A stretch of 58,946 bases of DNA, taken from assembly GCA_036337945.1 (NCBI GenBank), contig JAYZDF010000088.1:1-58946 (forward strand). Reading direction: 5' to 3'. This DNA comes from JAYZDF01 sp036337945. GTDB taxonomy: Bacteria; Myxococcota; Kuafuiibacteriia; Kuafuiibacteriales; Kuafuiibacteriaceae. A program made the position numbers and the translations under genes. Below, one piece after another: positions 43,524 to 52,524 of this stretch. The notes beneath the pieces are model-generated. The model was not told where the DNA came from and made no database searches. It saw nothing but the letters and a program-made list of their open reading frames with translations. Within the stretch, counting starts at the first letter, position 1. Each line of letters starts with the position of its first letter.

Positions 43524-45137
43524 ATGAGTTCGGAATCTGAAACCCGCAAAAAGGGTATATTTGCCCGCTTTCTCGACGGCGTAGAATGGTTAGGCAATCT
43601 CCTTCCGCATCCCGTGACGTTGTTTGCATTGATCTGTGTTGCGGTTTTGCTTATCTCGGGAATCGCCGGATACTTTGAATGGTCCGTTCCAGATCCACGA
43701 CCAGAGGGTGCGAAAGGTCGGTCTGCCGACGGTGTCATTCGAGCAATTAGCCTTATCAACCCAGAGGGCTTGCGACGAATTGGTATGGGTCTCGTCACGA
43801 ACTTTACGTCATTTGCACCCCTCGGCACAGTTTTGGTTGCTCTATTGGGCGTCGGTGTTGCGGAACGTGCAGGGTTATTGGGTGCCGCAATACGCGCACT
43901 TGTTCTAGGTGCCCCGCGAAATTTACTCACCGCAGTCGTGGTGTTCGCAGCGGTCATCTCAAATACAGCTTCAGAAATGGGCTACGTTGTACTCGTGCCA
44001 CTCGCCGCCGTTGTATTTCAATCGGTGGGCCGGAATCCTTTAGTTGGCTTGGCGGCGGCATTTGCCGGTGTTTCTGGCGGATATTCCGCCAACATCCTCA
44101 TCGGTACTGTAGATCCTTTACTCTCCGGCATAACCACCGAAGCTGCACAGATTATTGACCCGGCCTATGGACTCGGTGGAGCCAAAGAAGTTCTACCAAC
44201 AGCAAACTATTTCTTTATGTGCGTGAGTACTTTTCTGATCACCATTGTCGGAACACTTGTTACGACTCGAATCGTAGAGCCTAAACTGGGACCTTATGAC
44301 CCTTCGAGAGCCGAAGACGGCGTAGAAGATGCAGCGAAAGACATGGGCGCACTCAACGACGAAGAAAAGAAAGGTCTAAAGTTAGCTGGACTGACATTAT
44401 TCATCATGCTCGGGGTGCTCGCCGCCCTCGCCTTACCTGAAAATGGATGGTTCCGTGACCCGAAACCAAACGACACTTTGGTGCAAGATCTCAGGCCAAT
44501 GCTAAAAAGCGTCGTTGCCCTCATCTTCATTTTCTTTATTGTTCCCTCCATTGTATATGGACGAGTCACTGGCTCCATGAGAACCGACCGGGATGTGATC
44601 GACGGAATGGCTAAGGCAATGAGTTCGATGGGGCTCTACATGGTCCTTGTGTTCTTCGCCGCGCAGTTCGTAGCCTTCTTCAAATGGACTCAGCTCGGCA
44701 CGATTACCGCAGTTGTTGGCGCTGATTTGCTACAAGCATGGAACCTCACGGGGCCCATCGTTTTTGTTCCGTTCATCTTAATGTGTTGTTTCGTCAACCT
44801 TATGCTCGGAAGCGCGTCGGCGCAATGGGCGGTGACTGCACCTATATTTGTTCCTATGCTTATGACCGTGGGCTACAGCCCTCAAGTCATACAAGCCGCC
44901 TACCGAATTGGCGACTCTACTACTAACATCATTACTCCCATGATGAGCTACTTTGGCCTGATTCTCGCTTTCGCGATGAAATACGACAAGAGGCTAGGAA
45001 TGGGTACGCTGATATCAATGATGATACCCTACTCAATGGCTTATCTCGTTGGCTGGGTCATCCTCTTTTACATTTGGGTCTTTGTATTAGGGCTGCCAGT
45101 TGGTCCCGGAACTCCTACGTTCTACCCCGCCGGATAA
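43524..45137 (+). CDS. AbgT-family transporter
   Basis: A 537-residue inner-membrane transporter with about 10-11 helices. N-terminal FLDGVEWLGNLLPHPVTLFALICVAV and the block AVVVFAAVISNTASEMGYVVLVPLAAVVF match the AbgT family; the re-entrant loops GSASAQWAVTAPIFVPMLM and YRIGDSTTNIITPMMSYF are diagnostic. Family knowledge: E. coli AbgT imports p-aminobenzoyl-glutamate, and relatives act as proton-coupled antimetabolite exporters. Substrate here unknown. ATG 43524. The hydrolase genes abgA/B are absent. Downstream MBOAT gene starts 82 bases later. Confidence 0.9.
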   Translation: MSSESETRKKGIFARFLDGVEWLGNLLPHPVTLFALICVAVLLISGIAGYFEWSVPDPRPEGAKGRSADGVIRAISLINPEGLRRIGMGLVTNFTSFAPLGTVLVALLGVGVAERAGLLGAAIRALVLGAPRNLLTAVVVFAAVISNTASEMGYVVLVPLAAVVFQSVGRNPLVGLAAAFAGVSGGYSANILIGTVDPLLSGITTEAAQIIDPAYGLGGAKEVLPTANYFFMCVSTFLITIVGTLVTTRIVEPKLGPYDPSRAEDGVEDAAKDMGALNDEEKKGLKLAGLTLFIMLGVLAALALPENGWFRDPKPNDTLVQDLRPMLKSVVALIFIFFIVPSIVYGRVTGSMRTDRDVIDGMAKAMSSMGLYMVLVFFAAQFVAFFKWTQLGTITAVVGADLLQAWNLTGPIVFVPFILMCCFVNLMLGSASAQWAVTAPIFVPMLMTVGYSPQVIQAAYRIGDSTTNIITPMMSYFGLILAFAMKYDKRLGMGTLISMMIPYSMAYLVGWVILFYIWVFVLGLPVGPGTPTFYPAG

Positions 45138-45219
45138 GAAAAGACGGGCTCACTTTCCAAAGTATAGAAAGCAATTCGTCTTTTTCTTCAGTCTATGATT
45201 CACTAATCGGGGTCGAGAA

Positions 45220-46620
45220 ATGCTCTTTAACTCGATATCATTCCTCTTTTTCTTTCCGGCTATCTTCTTAGTCTATTGGGTCCTTCCAAAACGACCGCAG
45301 AATTACTTATTACTCGCTGGGAGTTACTTCTTTTATGCCCAATGGGATTGGCGGTTTTTGAGTCTCATTCTTATCTCGACCGTGGTCGATTATTTCTCTG
45401 CCTTAGCTATTGAGAATAGCGAGGCCGAAGTAAAAAGAAAGCGTGCATTATTCATAAGTATCGGTACAAATCTTTCGATCTTGGCGGCGTTCAAATACGG
45501 AGGCTTCTTCACTGAAAACCTGTACGCCCTTCTCAATTCTGCAGGCATAAGTTTTTCGAAGCGAACACTCGACATCGTCGTTCCTGTCGGTATCTCATTT
45601 TATACTTTTCAAACACTGAGCTACACGATTGATGTCTATCGAAGGCAACTAAGAGCGACCAAAGATTTCTCTGAGTTCGCTCTATTTGTAGCCTTTTTTC
45701 CGCAATTGGTTGCTGGACCTATCGAAAGAGCAGCAAAACTTTTGCCTCAAATGTCCGAAGAAAGAAAGCTAACTTTTGCTCGCTTCGAAAGTGGACTTCA
45801 TCTGATTCTTTGGGGGCTTTTTAAGAAAGTTTTTGTTGCCGATAATTTAGCAGTGCATGTGGTCGACCCAATTCTTGACCCTGTTTTTGGACCGGGCGGG
45901 CTAACACTCGTACTGGGGCTATATGCCTTTGCCTTTCAGATTTATTGTGACTTTTCCGGTTACTCAGACATCGCGATTGGTTGCGCAAGATGTCTAGGTT
46001 TTGATCTCAGCAAGAATTTCGACCTCCCCTATTTTGCGACCAGTCCAAGAGAGTTTTGGAAAGGCTGGCATATCAGTTTGTCGACTTGGTTACGCGACTA
46101 TTTATATATTCCGCTTGGTGGTAATCGTAACGGAAACACTGCGCGCAATCTGATGGTCACCATGCTCTTGGGTGGGCTCTGGCACGGCGCTGCTTGGCAC
46201 TTTGTCGCCTGGGGATTCTTTCATGGGATATTACTGGGGGCCTGGCGACTTCGAGATCGAATCTTAGGGCCACAGCGGCGACTTCCTTTCGTCGTGGCCG
46301 TCATCGGATTCTTTCAACTCACGTGCCTTGGATGGCTGTTATTCCGGGCGGAAGATATGTCACACGCAATCTTCATGCTAAAGAGTATTACCCAAAATCC
46401 GTTTCACTATTACGACCCAGACCTGAGATACTTAAAGCAATTTATATTCTTTTGTAGTCCCGTCTTTATTTCTCATCTCATTCAATTCAACAATCGGAAT
46501 ATCAGAGTGATCGATAGATTACCTTGGTATGGACGGAGTTTGGTTTACACGGTCTGCGTCTACTTATTCATTCTATTGGGAGAATTTGGTGCAAAAGAAT
46601 TCATCTACTTCCAGTTCTAA
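45220..46620 (+). CDS. MBOAT-family O-acyltransferase (AlgI/PatA-like)
   Basis: A 466-residue membrane-bound O-acyltransferase. Landmarks: N-terminal FFFPAIFLVYWVLPKRPQNYLLLAGSYFFYAQWD, PVGISFYTFQTLSYTIDVYR, QLVAGPIERAAKLLPQ, YCDFSGYSDIAIG, FPATSPREFWKGWHISLSTWLRDYLYIPLGGN (written as DLPYFATSPREF here) and the catalytic His motif WHGAAWHFVAWGFFHG. It moves acyl groups (often acetyl) to an extracytoplasmic polysaccharide or similar glycan. ATG 45220. The partner SGNH-type gene overlaps its end by 32 bases. Confidence 0.93.
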   Translation: MLFNSISFLFFFPAIFLVYWVLPKRPQNYLLLAGSYFFYAQWDWRFLSLILISTVVDYFSALAIENSEAEVKRKRALFISIGTNLSILAAFKYGGFFTENLYALLNSAGISFSKRTLDIVVPVGISFYTFQTLSYTIDVYRRQLRATKDFSEFALFVAFFPQLVAGPIERAAKLLPQMSEERKLTFARFESGLHLILWGLFKKVFVADNLAVHVVDPILDPVFGPGGLTLVLGLYAFAFQIYCDFSGYSDIAIGCARCLGFDLSKNFDLPYFATSPREFWKGWHISLSTWLRDYLYIPLGGNRNGNTARNLMVTMLLGGLWHGAAWHFVAWGFFHGILLGAWRLRDRILGPQRRLPFVVAVIGFFQLTCLGWLLFRAEDMSHAIFMLKSITQNPFHYYDPDLRYLKQFIFFCSPVFISHLIQFNNRNIRVIDRLPWYGRSLVYTVCVYLFILLGEFGAKEFIYFQF

Positions 46621-47626
46621 AAAGCAGACCGTCTTGTGGGTTTGTCTTTTCTTAGGCTTAGTGCTCTGCATTGAGCTAAATATGGCACGCTTTGTAGACC
46701 GATACTGCACCAATACCTCTTTTATGCTCTATCGCTACAATCTTTCACGACTCGATAGTCCTGTTCCTGACGCAAACAATATTGCATTCCTGGGAGACTC
46801 TAGTCTTAGGTCGTCACTTGACCCTTTGGTTTTTCAGGCCGCAACAGACAACAGGGCACTCAACCTGGGACTTGTTATGGCCTCCGGTGTAATGAGTGAC
46901 TATTATATGGCCGAGCGCTACCTTGGAACTCAATCGGCACCAAATGCGATTGTCCTTGTTCACACCCCGCGGGCGCTACAATCGGGTTTCAGTAAAGCAC
47001 TATACACGACACATTTTCCTAGTTTCACGGAGAATCATAAGTTGTATTTCGAGGGGATTTTTAGCTTTCTTGAAACGATAGATGCCCACTTACGAACGGT
47101 CTTCGCCAGCTATCGACTCAGTCCTTACGCAAAGCGAGTTTTACAACCCGTCGTTGACTGGAATCTGTCAAAAATGGACGCTGACCAAAGAGTAAGAGAA
47201 TCTTTTGTCCAAGAACGTCGAACGCTCGGCTATGTTCCAACAAAATCACAAAGAATCGCGACCAAGATGGAATCCATCGAATCGAGCTTTACGCCAGACT
47301 CCGTAAACTCGTTTTACCTAGAACGGCTTCTCAAGCTCACTGAACGATACGGGGTTCGAGTTTATTACTCTCACGGGCCGCTTTTTGATGAACATGCTCG
47401 ACAGATGAAAGTCTCGAACTACTTTCATGAACTGAATCAGTATCTCGCAAAATACTCAGAACGTTTCGCTCACTTTGAGATGCTAGACGACGAAATCCCG
47501 GCTTTTCAGCGAAGTGAGCTCGGCGACGGAGTGACACACCTTAACAAAGTGGGGGCGAAGCGCTTTACTCTCGAGATGGCAGAACGGGTAAACCGGGCCC
47601 AAAAAAGAAAGAAGTCACAGGAATGA
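46589..47626 (+). CDS. SGNH-like partner of the MBOAT acyltransferase
   Basis: A 345-residue protein with an N-terminal membrane anchor (VLWVCLFLGLVLCIELNMARF). GTG 46589 is chosen because GGGAG lies six bases before it, and it lies inside the MBOAT gene (32-base overlap, +1 shifted frame). The extracytoplasmic part has a nucleophile-type motif FLGDSSLRSSLDP and a C-terminal DGVTHLNKVGAKRFTLEMAERV; the Ser and D-x-x-H pair resemble the AlgJ/AlgX/DUF1574 acetyl-transfer proteins that receive acyl groups from MBOAT. It should pass the acyl group to the glycan; glycan unknown. Confidence 0.85.
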   Translation: MQKNSSTSSSKKQTVLWVCLFLGLVLCIELNMARFVDRYCTNTSFMLYRYNLSRLDSPVPDANNIAFLGDSSLRSSLDPLVFQAATDNRALNLGLVMASGVMSDYYMAERYLGTQSAPNAIVLVHTPRALQSGFSKALYTTHFPSFTENHKLYFEGIFSFLETIDAHLRTVFASYRLSPYAKRVLQPVVDWNLSKMDADQRVRESFVQERRTLGYVPTKSQRIATKMESIESSFTPDSVNSFYLERLLKLTERYGVRVYYSHGPLFDEHARQMKVSNYFHELNQYLAKYSERFAHFEMLDDEIPAFQRSELGDGVTHLNKVGAKRFTLEMAERVNRAQKRKKSQE

Positions 47627-47657
47627 CGGAAGTGCGACTACTCGAAAGCGAAAGAAT

Positions 47658-47684
47658 CACAGCACGCAGGAGCTTCGTGCTGTG
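47658..47684. terminator. Strong hairpin after the MBOAT/SGNH operon
   Basis: A perfect 9-bp stem CACAGCACG (47658-47666) / CGTGCTGTG (47676-47684) with a 9-base loop lies 32 bases past the SGNH stop. There is no T tract after it, so it may be a rho-dependent/stem-only terminator or an mRNA end protector. The plus-strand gltB starts 136 bases later. Confidence 0.45.
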
Positions 47685-47819
47685 GCGGGGAAACACGGGC
47701 TCAGTTCACCTTCCTGTCAATGATACACTAACGTCACAGACAACTTGATAGAGTTAGTATATATGCTTTACGACGCAGTGTGTCGAGCAGAGTCGCTCAA
47801 GAGGGAATATTCGTAGAGA

Positions 47820-50800
47820 ATGACAAATCGAAAGAAGGAATTTTCAAATTGTGGCGTTGGGTTTGTGGCCAGCACCGACTTGCGACGCCGGAACAAGAAT
47901 CTCACTCAGGGCCTTAAAGGCCTCACCAACCTTGAACATCGCGGTGGGTGTTTAGCCGACGGAAGAACCGGGGACGGAGCGGGTATCATGACCGAAATCC
48001 CCTTTGACCTTCTCGGGGTCAACGAAGGCCAAACCGCGGTTGGGATGGTGTTCATGCTTGGAGACTCTCAAACTCGAAGAGCTGCGCTCAAGGTCATCCA
48101 TGAAACTTTTCACTTCATGGGCTTGTCCGTAAGTGATGAGCGCAGTGTTCCCACGGACACCAAAGTTCTTGGCTCTCAAGCCCGCGATACACTTCCAACA
48201 ATTCTTCAGTTCTTTATTGAGTGCCCCGCTTTTTGCCATACTCAAGGCGCCTTTGAGTCCCTGCTCTACCATGCCAAGCAAAGTCTTCGAACCCAACTGG
48301 CTCGGTCAGGGTTGGAGCGAACCGTTTTCTGGGCATCGCTGTCGGCGAAGACAATCGTCTATAAAGCGCTAACCACAGCTGCGGACTTGGGGGTTTTCTA
48401 TCCTGATCTCCAAGAGTCCAATTACAAAACCCGATTTGCTCTCTTTCATCGTCGATTCAGTACCAACACGCGGACCTCATGGGATAAGGCGCAGCCCTTT
48501 CGCATGATTGCTCACAACGGCGAAATCAACACCATCGAATGTAATCGTTCTTGGAATTTTGCGAGAGAACAATCACTGGGGCTTCCAAAAGATGAGTTAT
48601 TCACCCGTGAAGATATCAGTGATTCCGGCAACCTAAATGAAATGGTTGAAGCGCTTAGAGTTCGTTCAAGTATACCTCACTTGAGCGATATTCTATCGAT
48701 TATGGTTCCACCAGCGCACGCGCGTTCTGCCGAATTTTACAGGTTCTGGAGCCGAGCTTTGGAACCCTGGGATGGTCCCGCCTTTTTGGCCTTTGCAGAC
48801 GGAGACGTCGTAGGCGCTCGGCTAGATCGAAATGGATTTAGACCCTGTCGGTGGCTACAGACGTCAGACACTTTTTACCTCGCATCCGAGGCTGGTATTT
48901 TTGGCGTAGGAGACCATACGATTCTTGAAAAAGGAGCGCTGTCGGGTGGCGAAGGTGTATTTGTCGATTTGAATCAGGGCGAAGTTCGTTTCGAAGACCC
49001 AAGCCAAGCGAGAGAAAATTATCAAGCGCACTTTGATGCCCGCCTTGTAGAGGTCACTCTCGGCGAGGATATTGAAGACTCAGGGGCACTGACGAGTCCG
49101 TCCTTGGGCCTGTTCCCTTGGTCGAAAGAGGACGTAGATGCGTTTTTAGTGCCCATGGCAAGCACAGGCAAAGAGCCGATAGGCTCAATGGGTGATACCG
49201 CTAGGCCAGCGTTCCTGTCCCATGAAAAAAGGCCTTTCTTCGACTTTTTCTACCAGACATTTGCTCAGGTTACGAACCCGCCACTCGACCATCTTCGAGA
49301 ACGCATGGTAACAGACCTTAGAACCTATCTAGGTCGAAGACCCAACGTGTTTGCGCCCAAGACCCTGCTTCCTCTATCGCCCGCAATAGAGCTCGATTCA
49401 CCGGTACTGACGCCCCAAAAGCTAAACGCCATTCGGAAGATGCACCGTTTGCAACATCAAGGGCGGGCTTTCGAATGTTCGGAAATCTCGATCACCTTCC
49501 CCCGCGTAAAGGGTGAAAACGGACTCGGTCACGCCCTCGACAAATTGCGTTCCCAGGTGCTGTCAGCGATTGAAGGCGGTTGTTCGATTATCATTTTGAG
49601 TGATCGAAAGGCCCGTGAGTCGCGCCCTCCTATTCCGAGCTTGCTGGCGCTTGCCGCAGCTTCCGATGTGCTCACTCTCAAAGGACGCCGATTGGATGCC
49701 TCGGTGATCGTCGAGACAGGAGACGTCACGAACTCACATCAACTCGCCGCATTGGTCAGTTTTGGAGCAGCCGCGGTCTGCCCTTACCTCGCGTTCGAGG
49801 CGGTATTACAATCTAAGAAGCCTGCCCTATCAAGTAAAAGCTCAAGTGAACGTATCGAAAATCTCGCCCAGGCATTCAAGAATGGATTGCTCAAGACCAT
49901 GAGTAAAATGGGGATCTCAACGGTCTCTGGATACCAGGGCTCAAAGCTCTTCACGACGCTGGGCCTGTCTTCACAGGTCGTGAATCGCTACTTCGGAGGG
50001 TCAGAGTCAAAGATTGAAGGTCTCACCCTCAAGCACCTTGCAAGGAACATTCTAAAGTATGCTCATGAAGAAGAATCAAACCTAAAGCCCCTGCATATTC
50101 TGCGAGAGAATGCTAAGGGACAAGGCGAAGCTCATTCGATGACGAGTCAACAAAGTCGTCTTCTATTTAGCGTGAGTGACGACCTAAACCTCACTTTCAA
50201 CAACTGGGATAAGTATCAGGAATACATAGACAATAGGAGCCTTAGACTGCCTGTAAATCTAAGGCACTTGTTCGCCTTCGCTTCGAGTGAAACCATTCCT
50301 CTCGAAGACGTTCAATCAAGACGCGAGATTCTGCGACGCTTTGGTTCGGGCTCGATGTCTTTTGGTGCCATCAGCCAAGAAGCCCAGCGGGATATCATTC
50401 ACGCCATGAAAATGATCGGCGGCCGGAGTGGAAGCGGCGAAGGCGGTGAAAACCCATTCTTCTTCGTGGACGGCACCACCGCCACATCCAAGCAAGTCGC
50501 TTCCGGTCGCTTTGGCGTAACCGCGCAGTACTTGGTTTCAGGCGATGAAATCGAAATCAAGATTGCCCAAGGAGCAAAGCCTGGTGAGGGAGGACAATTG
50601 ATGGCCGAGAAGGTGGATGAGGCCATCGCAAAAGCTCGGTTTGCACGAGCTGGAGTTGACCTTATTTCGCCACCGCCCCTGCACGATATCTATAGCATCG
50701 AAGACCTCAGAGAGCTCATCTACGAGTTGAAACAACTCAAACCTGGCGTCGACGTTTGTGTGAAATTGGTCTCCGGCGTCAACCTTGGTGCGATCGCCGC

Positions 50801-52124
50801 TGGCGTCGTCAAGGCCGGTGCAGATGTTATTCTCATCTCAGGTGGGGACGGCGGGACCGGCGCTGCCAGCCGGACGTCTATGCGTCATGCAGGACTCCCT
50901 TGGGAAATTGGACTCTGGGAGGTTCATCAAACGCTCGCCGAACAGTGGCTTCGTGAGCACGTTCGACTGAGAGTTGACGGTGGTTTATCGGACGGAAAGG
51001 ACATCGTCGTCGCGACAATGCTCGGGGCTGATGAATTTAATTTCGGGAAACTCCTGATGATTGCCCAAGGCTGTGTGATGGCGAGAGTATGCGAGAAGAA
51101 TACCTGCCCACGAGGAATCGCTACCCACGATCCAAAGTACAAAAAGAAATATGTCGGAAGTTCTGAACAAATTGCGACCGTGATGGAATACATCGCCGAG
51201 GACGTCCGGAGACACCTAGCCGAAATAGGAGTAAGTCGACTCGACGAGTTGGTTGGACGTGGCGACCTTCTCATCGCCAATCCAGACTTTCATGAGCAGA
51301 TTGAAGATTTAGGCCTAGAGCTCGACCACTTTTTCGTAAACCAGCAGGCCTCAAGAAGCTTTATTCGCCCTCTGCTGCATGAAGACACAAACCTGTTCAA
51401 TCGCCGAACACTAGACCTCGCCGGTCCCGCAATACGAGGGAAACATCCCGTCGAGGTCGATGTGAACATCGAAAGTACCGACCGGGCTGCCTTTGCGACG
51501 CTTTCTGGAGAACTCGCACAGACCGCCACTCCCAAACCAATCAAGGTCAACTGTCGTGGGAGTGCCGGCCAAGGTTTTGGTGCGTTCCTCGCGGGCCCCA
51601 TCGAGATAACACTGACAGGAGAAGCCAATGATTCAGTGTGTAAATCCATGTCGAGTGGGCAAGTTCATATTCTGCCTCCGCCGCAGTGCAAACTAGAGCC
51701 GATAACGAGTTCAATCATTGGAAACTGTGCACTTTATGGTGCGACCGGCGGAGAACTATTTGTCTACGGACTCGCAGGCGACCGATTTGCCGTCAGAAAC
51801 AGCGGAGCTACGGCGGTCGTGGAAGGCGTAGGGCTCCACGCCTGTGAGTACATGACAGGAGGAACCGTAGTTATTCTCGGAAAAACCGGCCCGAATATTG
51901 GCGCGGGTATGACCGGCGGATGCATTTACCTGAAACAGGACCAAACCGAACACTTGAATTCAGAATACGTAATGGTGGAAGGCACGGCTGAGGACGACGA
52001 GGTACTTCAGAGTCTTCTGGATGCTTACCAGGAAGCTATTCAACGCAAAGTGACAACCAACGAATTCGTTAGAGTCGTGCCACTCACCCAGAAAGAAGAA
52101 ATAAAAGAGGCTGTCGGTCAGTAA
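47820..52124 (+). CDS. gltB: Glutamate synthase large subunit
   Basis: Makes two glutamates from glutamine and 2-oxoglutarate. At 1434 residues it is slightly shorter than usual (about 1500). Order: Ntn-type glutaminase domain with nucleophile Cys11 after a 10-residue propeptide (SNCGVGFVAS), NLEHRGG, FALFHRRFSTNT, HNGEINT; a central domain; the FMN-binding synthase domain (GSMSFGAISQEAQRDI, KPGEGGQLM, ISGGDGGTGAASRTS, LRVDGGLSDG); the 3Fe-4S cysteines in GCVMARVCEKNTCPRG (C-x5-C-x4-C); and the GXGXG beta-helix at the C-terminus. No GltD is adjacent, so the electron donor (another GltD or ferredoxin) is not shown. ATG 47820, weak ribosome site. Ends tail-to-tail with the PII/AmtB operon. Confidence 0.95.
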   Translation: MTNRKKEFSNCGVGFVASTDLRRRNKNLTQGLKGLTNLEHRGGCLADGRTGDGAGIMTEIPFDLLGVNEGQTAVGMVFMLGDSQTRRAALKVIHETFHFMGLSVSDERSVPTDTKVLGSQARDTLPTILQFFIECPAFCHTQGAFESLLYHAKQSLRTQLARSGLERTVFWASLSAKTIVYKALTTAADLGVFYPDLQESNYKTRFALFHRRFSTNTRTSWDKAQPFRMIAHNGEINTIECNRSWNFAREQSLGLPKDELFTREDISDSGNLNEMVEALRVRSSIPHLSDILSIMVPPAHARSAEFYRFWSRALEPWDGPAFLAFADGDVVGARLDRNGFRPCRWLQTSDTFYLASEAGIFGVGDHTILEKGALSGGEGVFVDLNQGEVRFEDPSQARENYQAHFDARLVEVTLGEDIEDSGALTSPSLGLFPWSKEDVDAFLVPMASTGKEPIGSMGDTARPAFLSHEKRPFFDFFYQTFAQVTNPPLDHLRERMVTDLRTYLGRRPNVFAPKTLLPLSPAIELDSPVLTPQKLNAIRKMHRLQHQGRAFECSEISITFPRVKGENGLGHALDKLRSQVLSAIEGGCSIIILSDRKARESRPPIPSLLALAAASDVLTLKGRRLDASVIVETGDVTNSHQLAALVSFGAAAVCPYLAFEAVLQSKKPALSSKSSSERIENLAQAFKNGLLKTMSKMGISTVSGYQGSKLFTTLGLSSQVVNRYFGGSESKIEGLTLKHLARNILKYAHEEESNLKPLHILRENAKGQGEAHSMTSQQSRLLFSVSDDLNLTFNNWDKYQEYIDNRSLRLPVNLRHLFAFASSETIPLEDVQSRREILRRFGSGSMSFGAISQEAQRDIIHAMKMIGGRSGSGEGGENPFFFVDGTTATSKQVASGRFGVTAQYLVSGDEIEIKIAQGAKPGEGGQLMAEKVDEAIAKARFARAGVDLISPPPLHDIYSIEDLRELIYELKQLKPGVDVCVKLVSGVNLGAIAAGVVKAGADVILISGGDGGTGAASRTSMRHAGLPWEIGLWEVHQTLAEQWLREHVRLRVDGGLSDGKDIVVATMLGADEFNFGKLLMIAQGCVMARVCEKNTCPRGIATHDPKYKKKYVGSSEQIATVMEYIAEDVRRHLAEIGVSRLDELVGRGDLLIANPDFHEQIEDLGLELDHFFVNQQASRSFIRPLLHEDTNLFNRRTLDLAGPAIRGKHPVEVDVNIESTDRAAFATLSGELAQTATPKPIKVNCRGSAGQGFGAFLAGPIEITLTGEANDSVCKSMSSGQVHILPPPQCKLEPITSSIIGNCALYGATGGELFVYGLAGDRFAVRNSGATAVVEGVGLHACEYMTGGTVVILGKTGPNIGAGMTGGCIYLKQDQTEHLNSEYVMVEGTAEDDEVLQSLLDAYQEAIQRKVTTNEFVRVVPLTQKEEIKEAVGQ

Positions 52125-52137
52125 TCCGCCAGCCTCT
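52103..52137 (-). terminator. Terminator of the amtB-PII operon, inside the end of gltB
   Basis: An 8-bp stem AGAGGCTG (52106-52113) / CAGCCTCT (52130-52137) with a 16-base loop; read on the minus strand it is followed by TTTT. It lies 29 bases past the PII stop and overlaps the last codons of gltB on the other strand. In the plus direction there is no T tract, so it acts best for the minus strand. Confidence 0.7.
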
Positions 52138-52165
52138 CAGAACTATATAGAGCGATGAGCCCGAA

Positions 52166-52507
52166 CTAGCCGATGGCGTCGTCGCCCTCTTCTCCGGTCC
52201 TAATTCGAATGCAACGTTCAAGCGGCATCACAAAAATTTTACCGTCCCCAATGTTGCCAGTTTTGGCTGCACCACAAATCGCGTCTATCGTTGCTTGCTC
52301 GAAGTCATCATTGATCGCGATTTCAACTCGCACCTTCTTGAGTAAGTTGATTTCATTCACGGCTCCACGATAGCTTTTACTATAGCCTTTCTGTGCACCA
52401 CACCCCAAAGCGTTTGTGACCGAGACACGATGTACCTGAGCTTCTGTGAGCGCCGCTTTGACGCTTTGAAGTGCTTCTGGTCGGATATATGCAATAACAA
52501 GTTTCAT
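52166..52507 (-). CDS. glnK: PII signal-transduction protein without Tyr51
   Basis: A 113-residue PII trimer protein that senses ATP/ADP and 2-oxoglutarate. Recognised by GAQKGYSKSYRGA (T-loop), TGNIGDGKIFVMPLERCIRIRTGEEGDDAIG at the C-terminus (ATP and RTGE signature). Counting from Met1 as in E. coli, Tyr46 and Arg47 are kept, but position 51, the Tyr that GlnD uridylylates, is Asn (GAVNE in place of GAEYM), and the Ser49 phosphorylated in cyanobacteria is Ala. So signalling must be by nucleotide/2-oxoglutarate binding only. It follows amtB by 17 bases on the same strand, in the reverse of the usual glnK-amtB order. GAGGAAGG precedes the ATG. Confidence 0.94.
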   Translation of the reverse strand: MKLVIAYIRPEALQSVKAALTEAQVHRVSVTNALGCGAQKGYSKSYRGAVNEINLLKKVRVEIAINDDFEQATIDAICGAAKTGNIGDGKIFVMPLERCIRIRTGEEGDDAIG

Positions 52508-52524
52508 AATTTATCTACCTTCCT

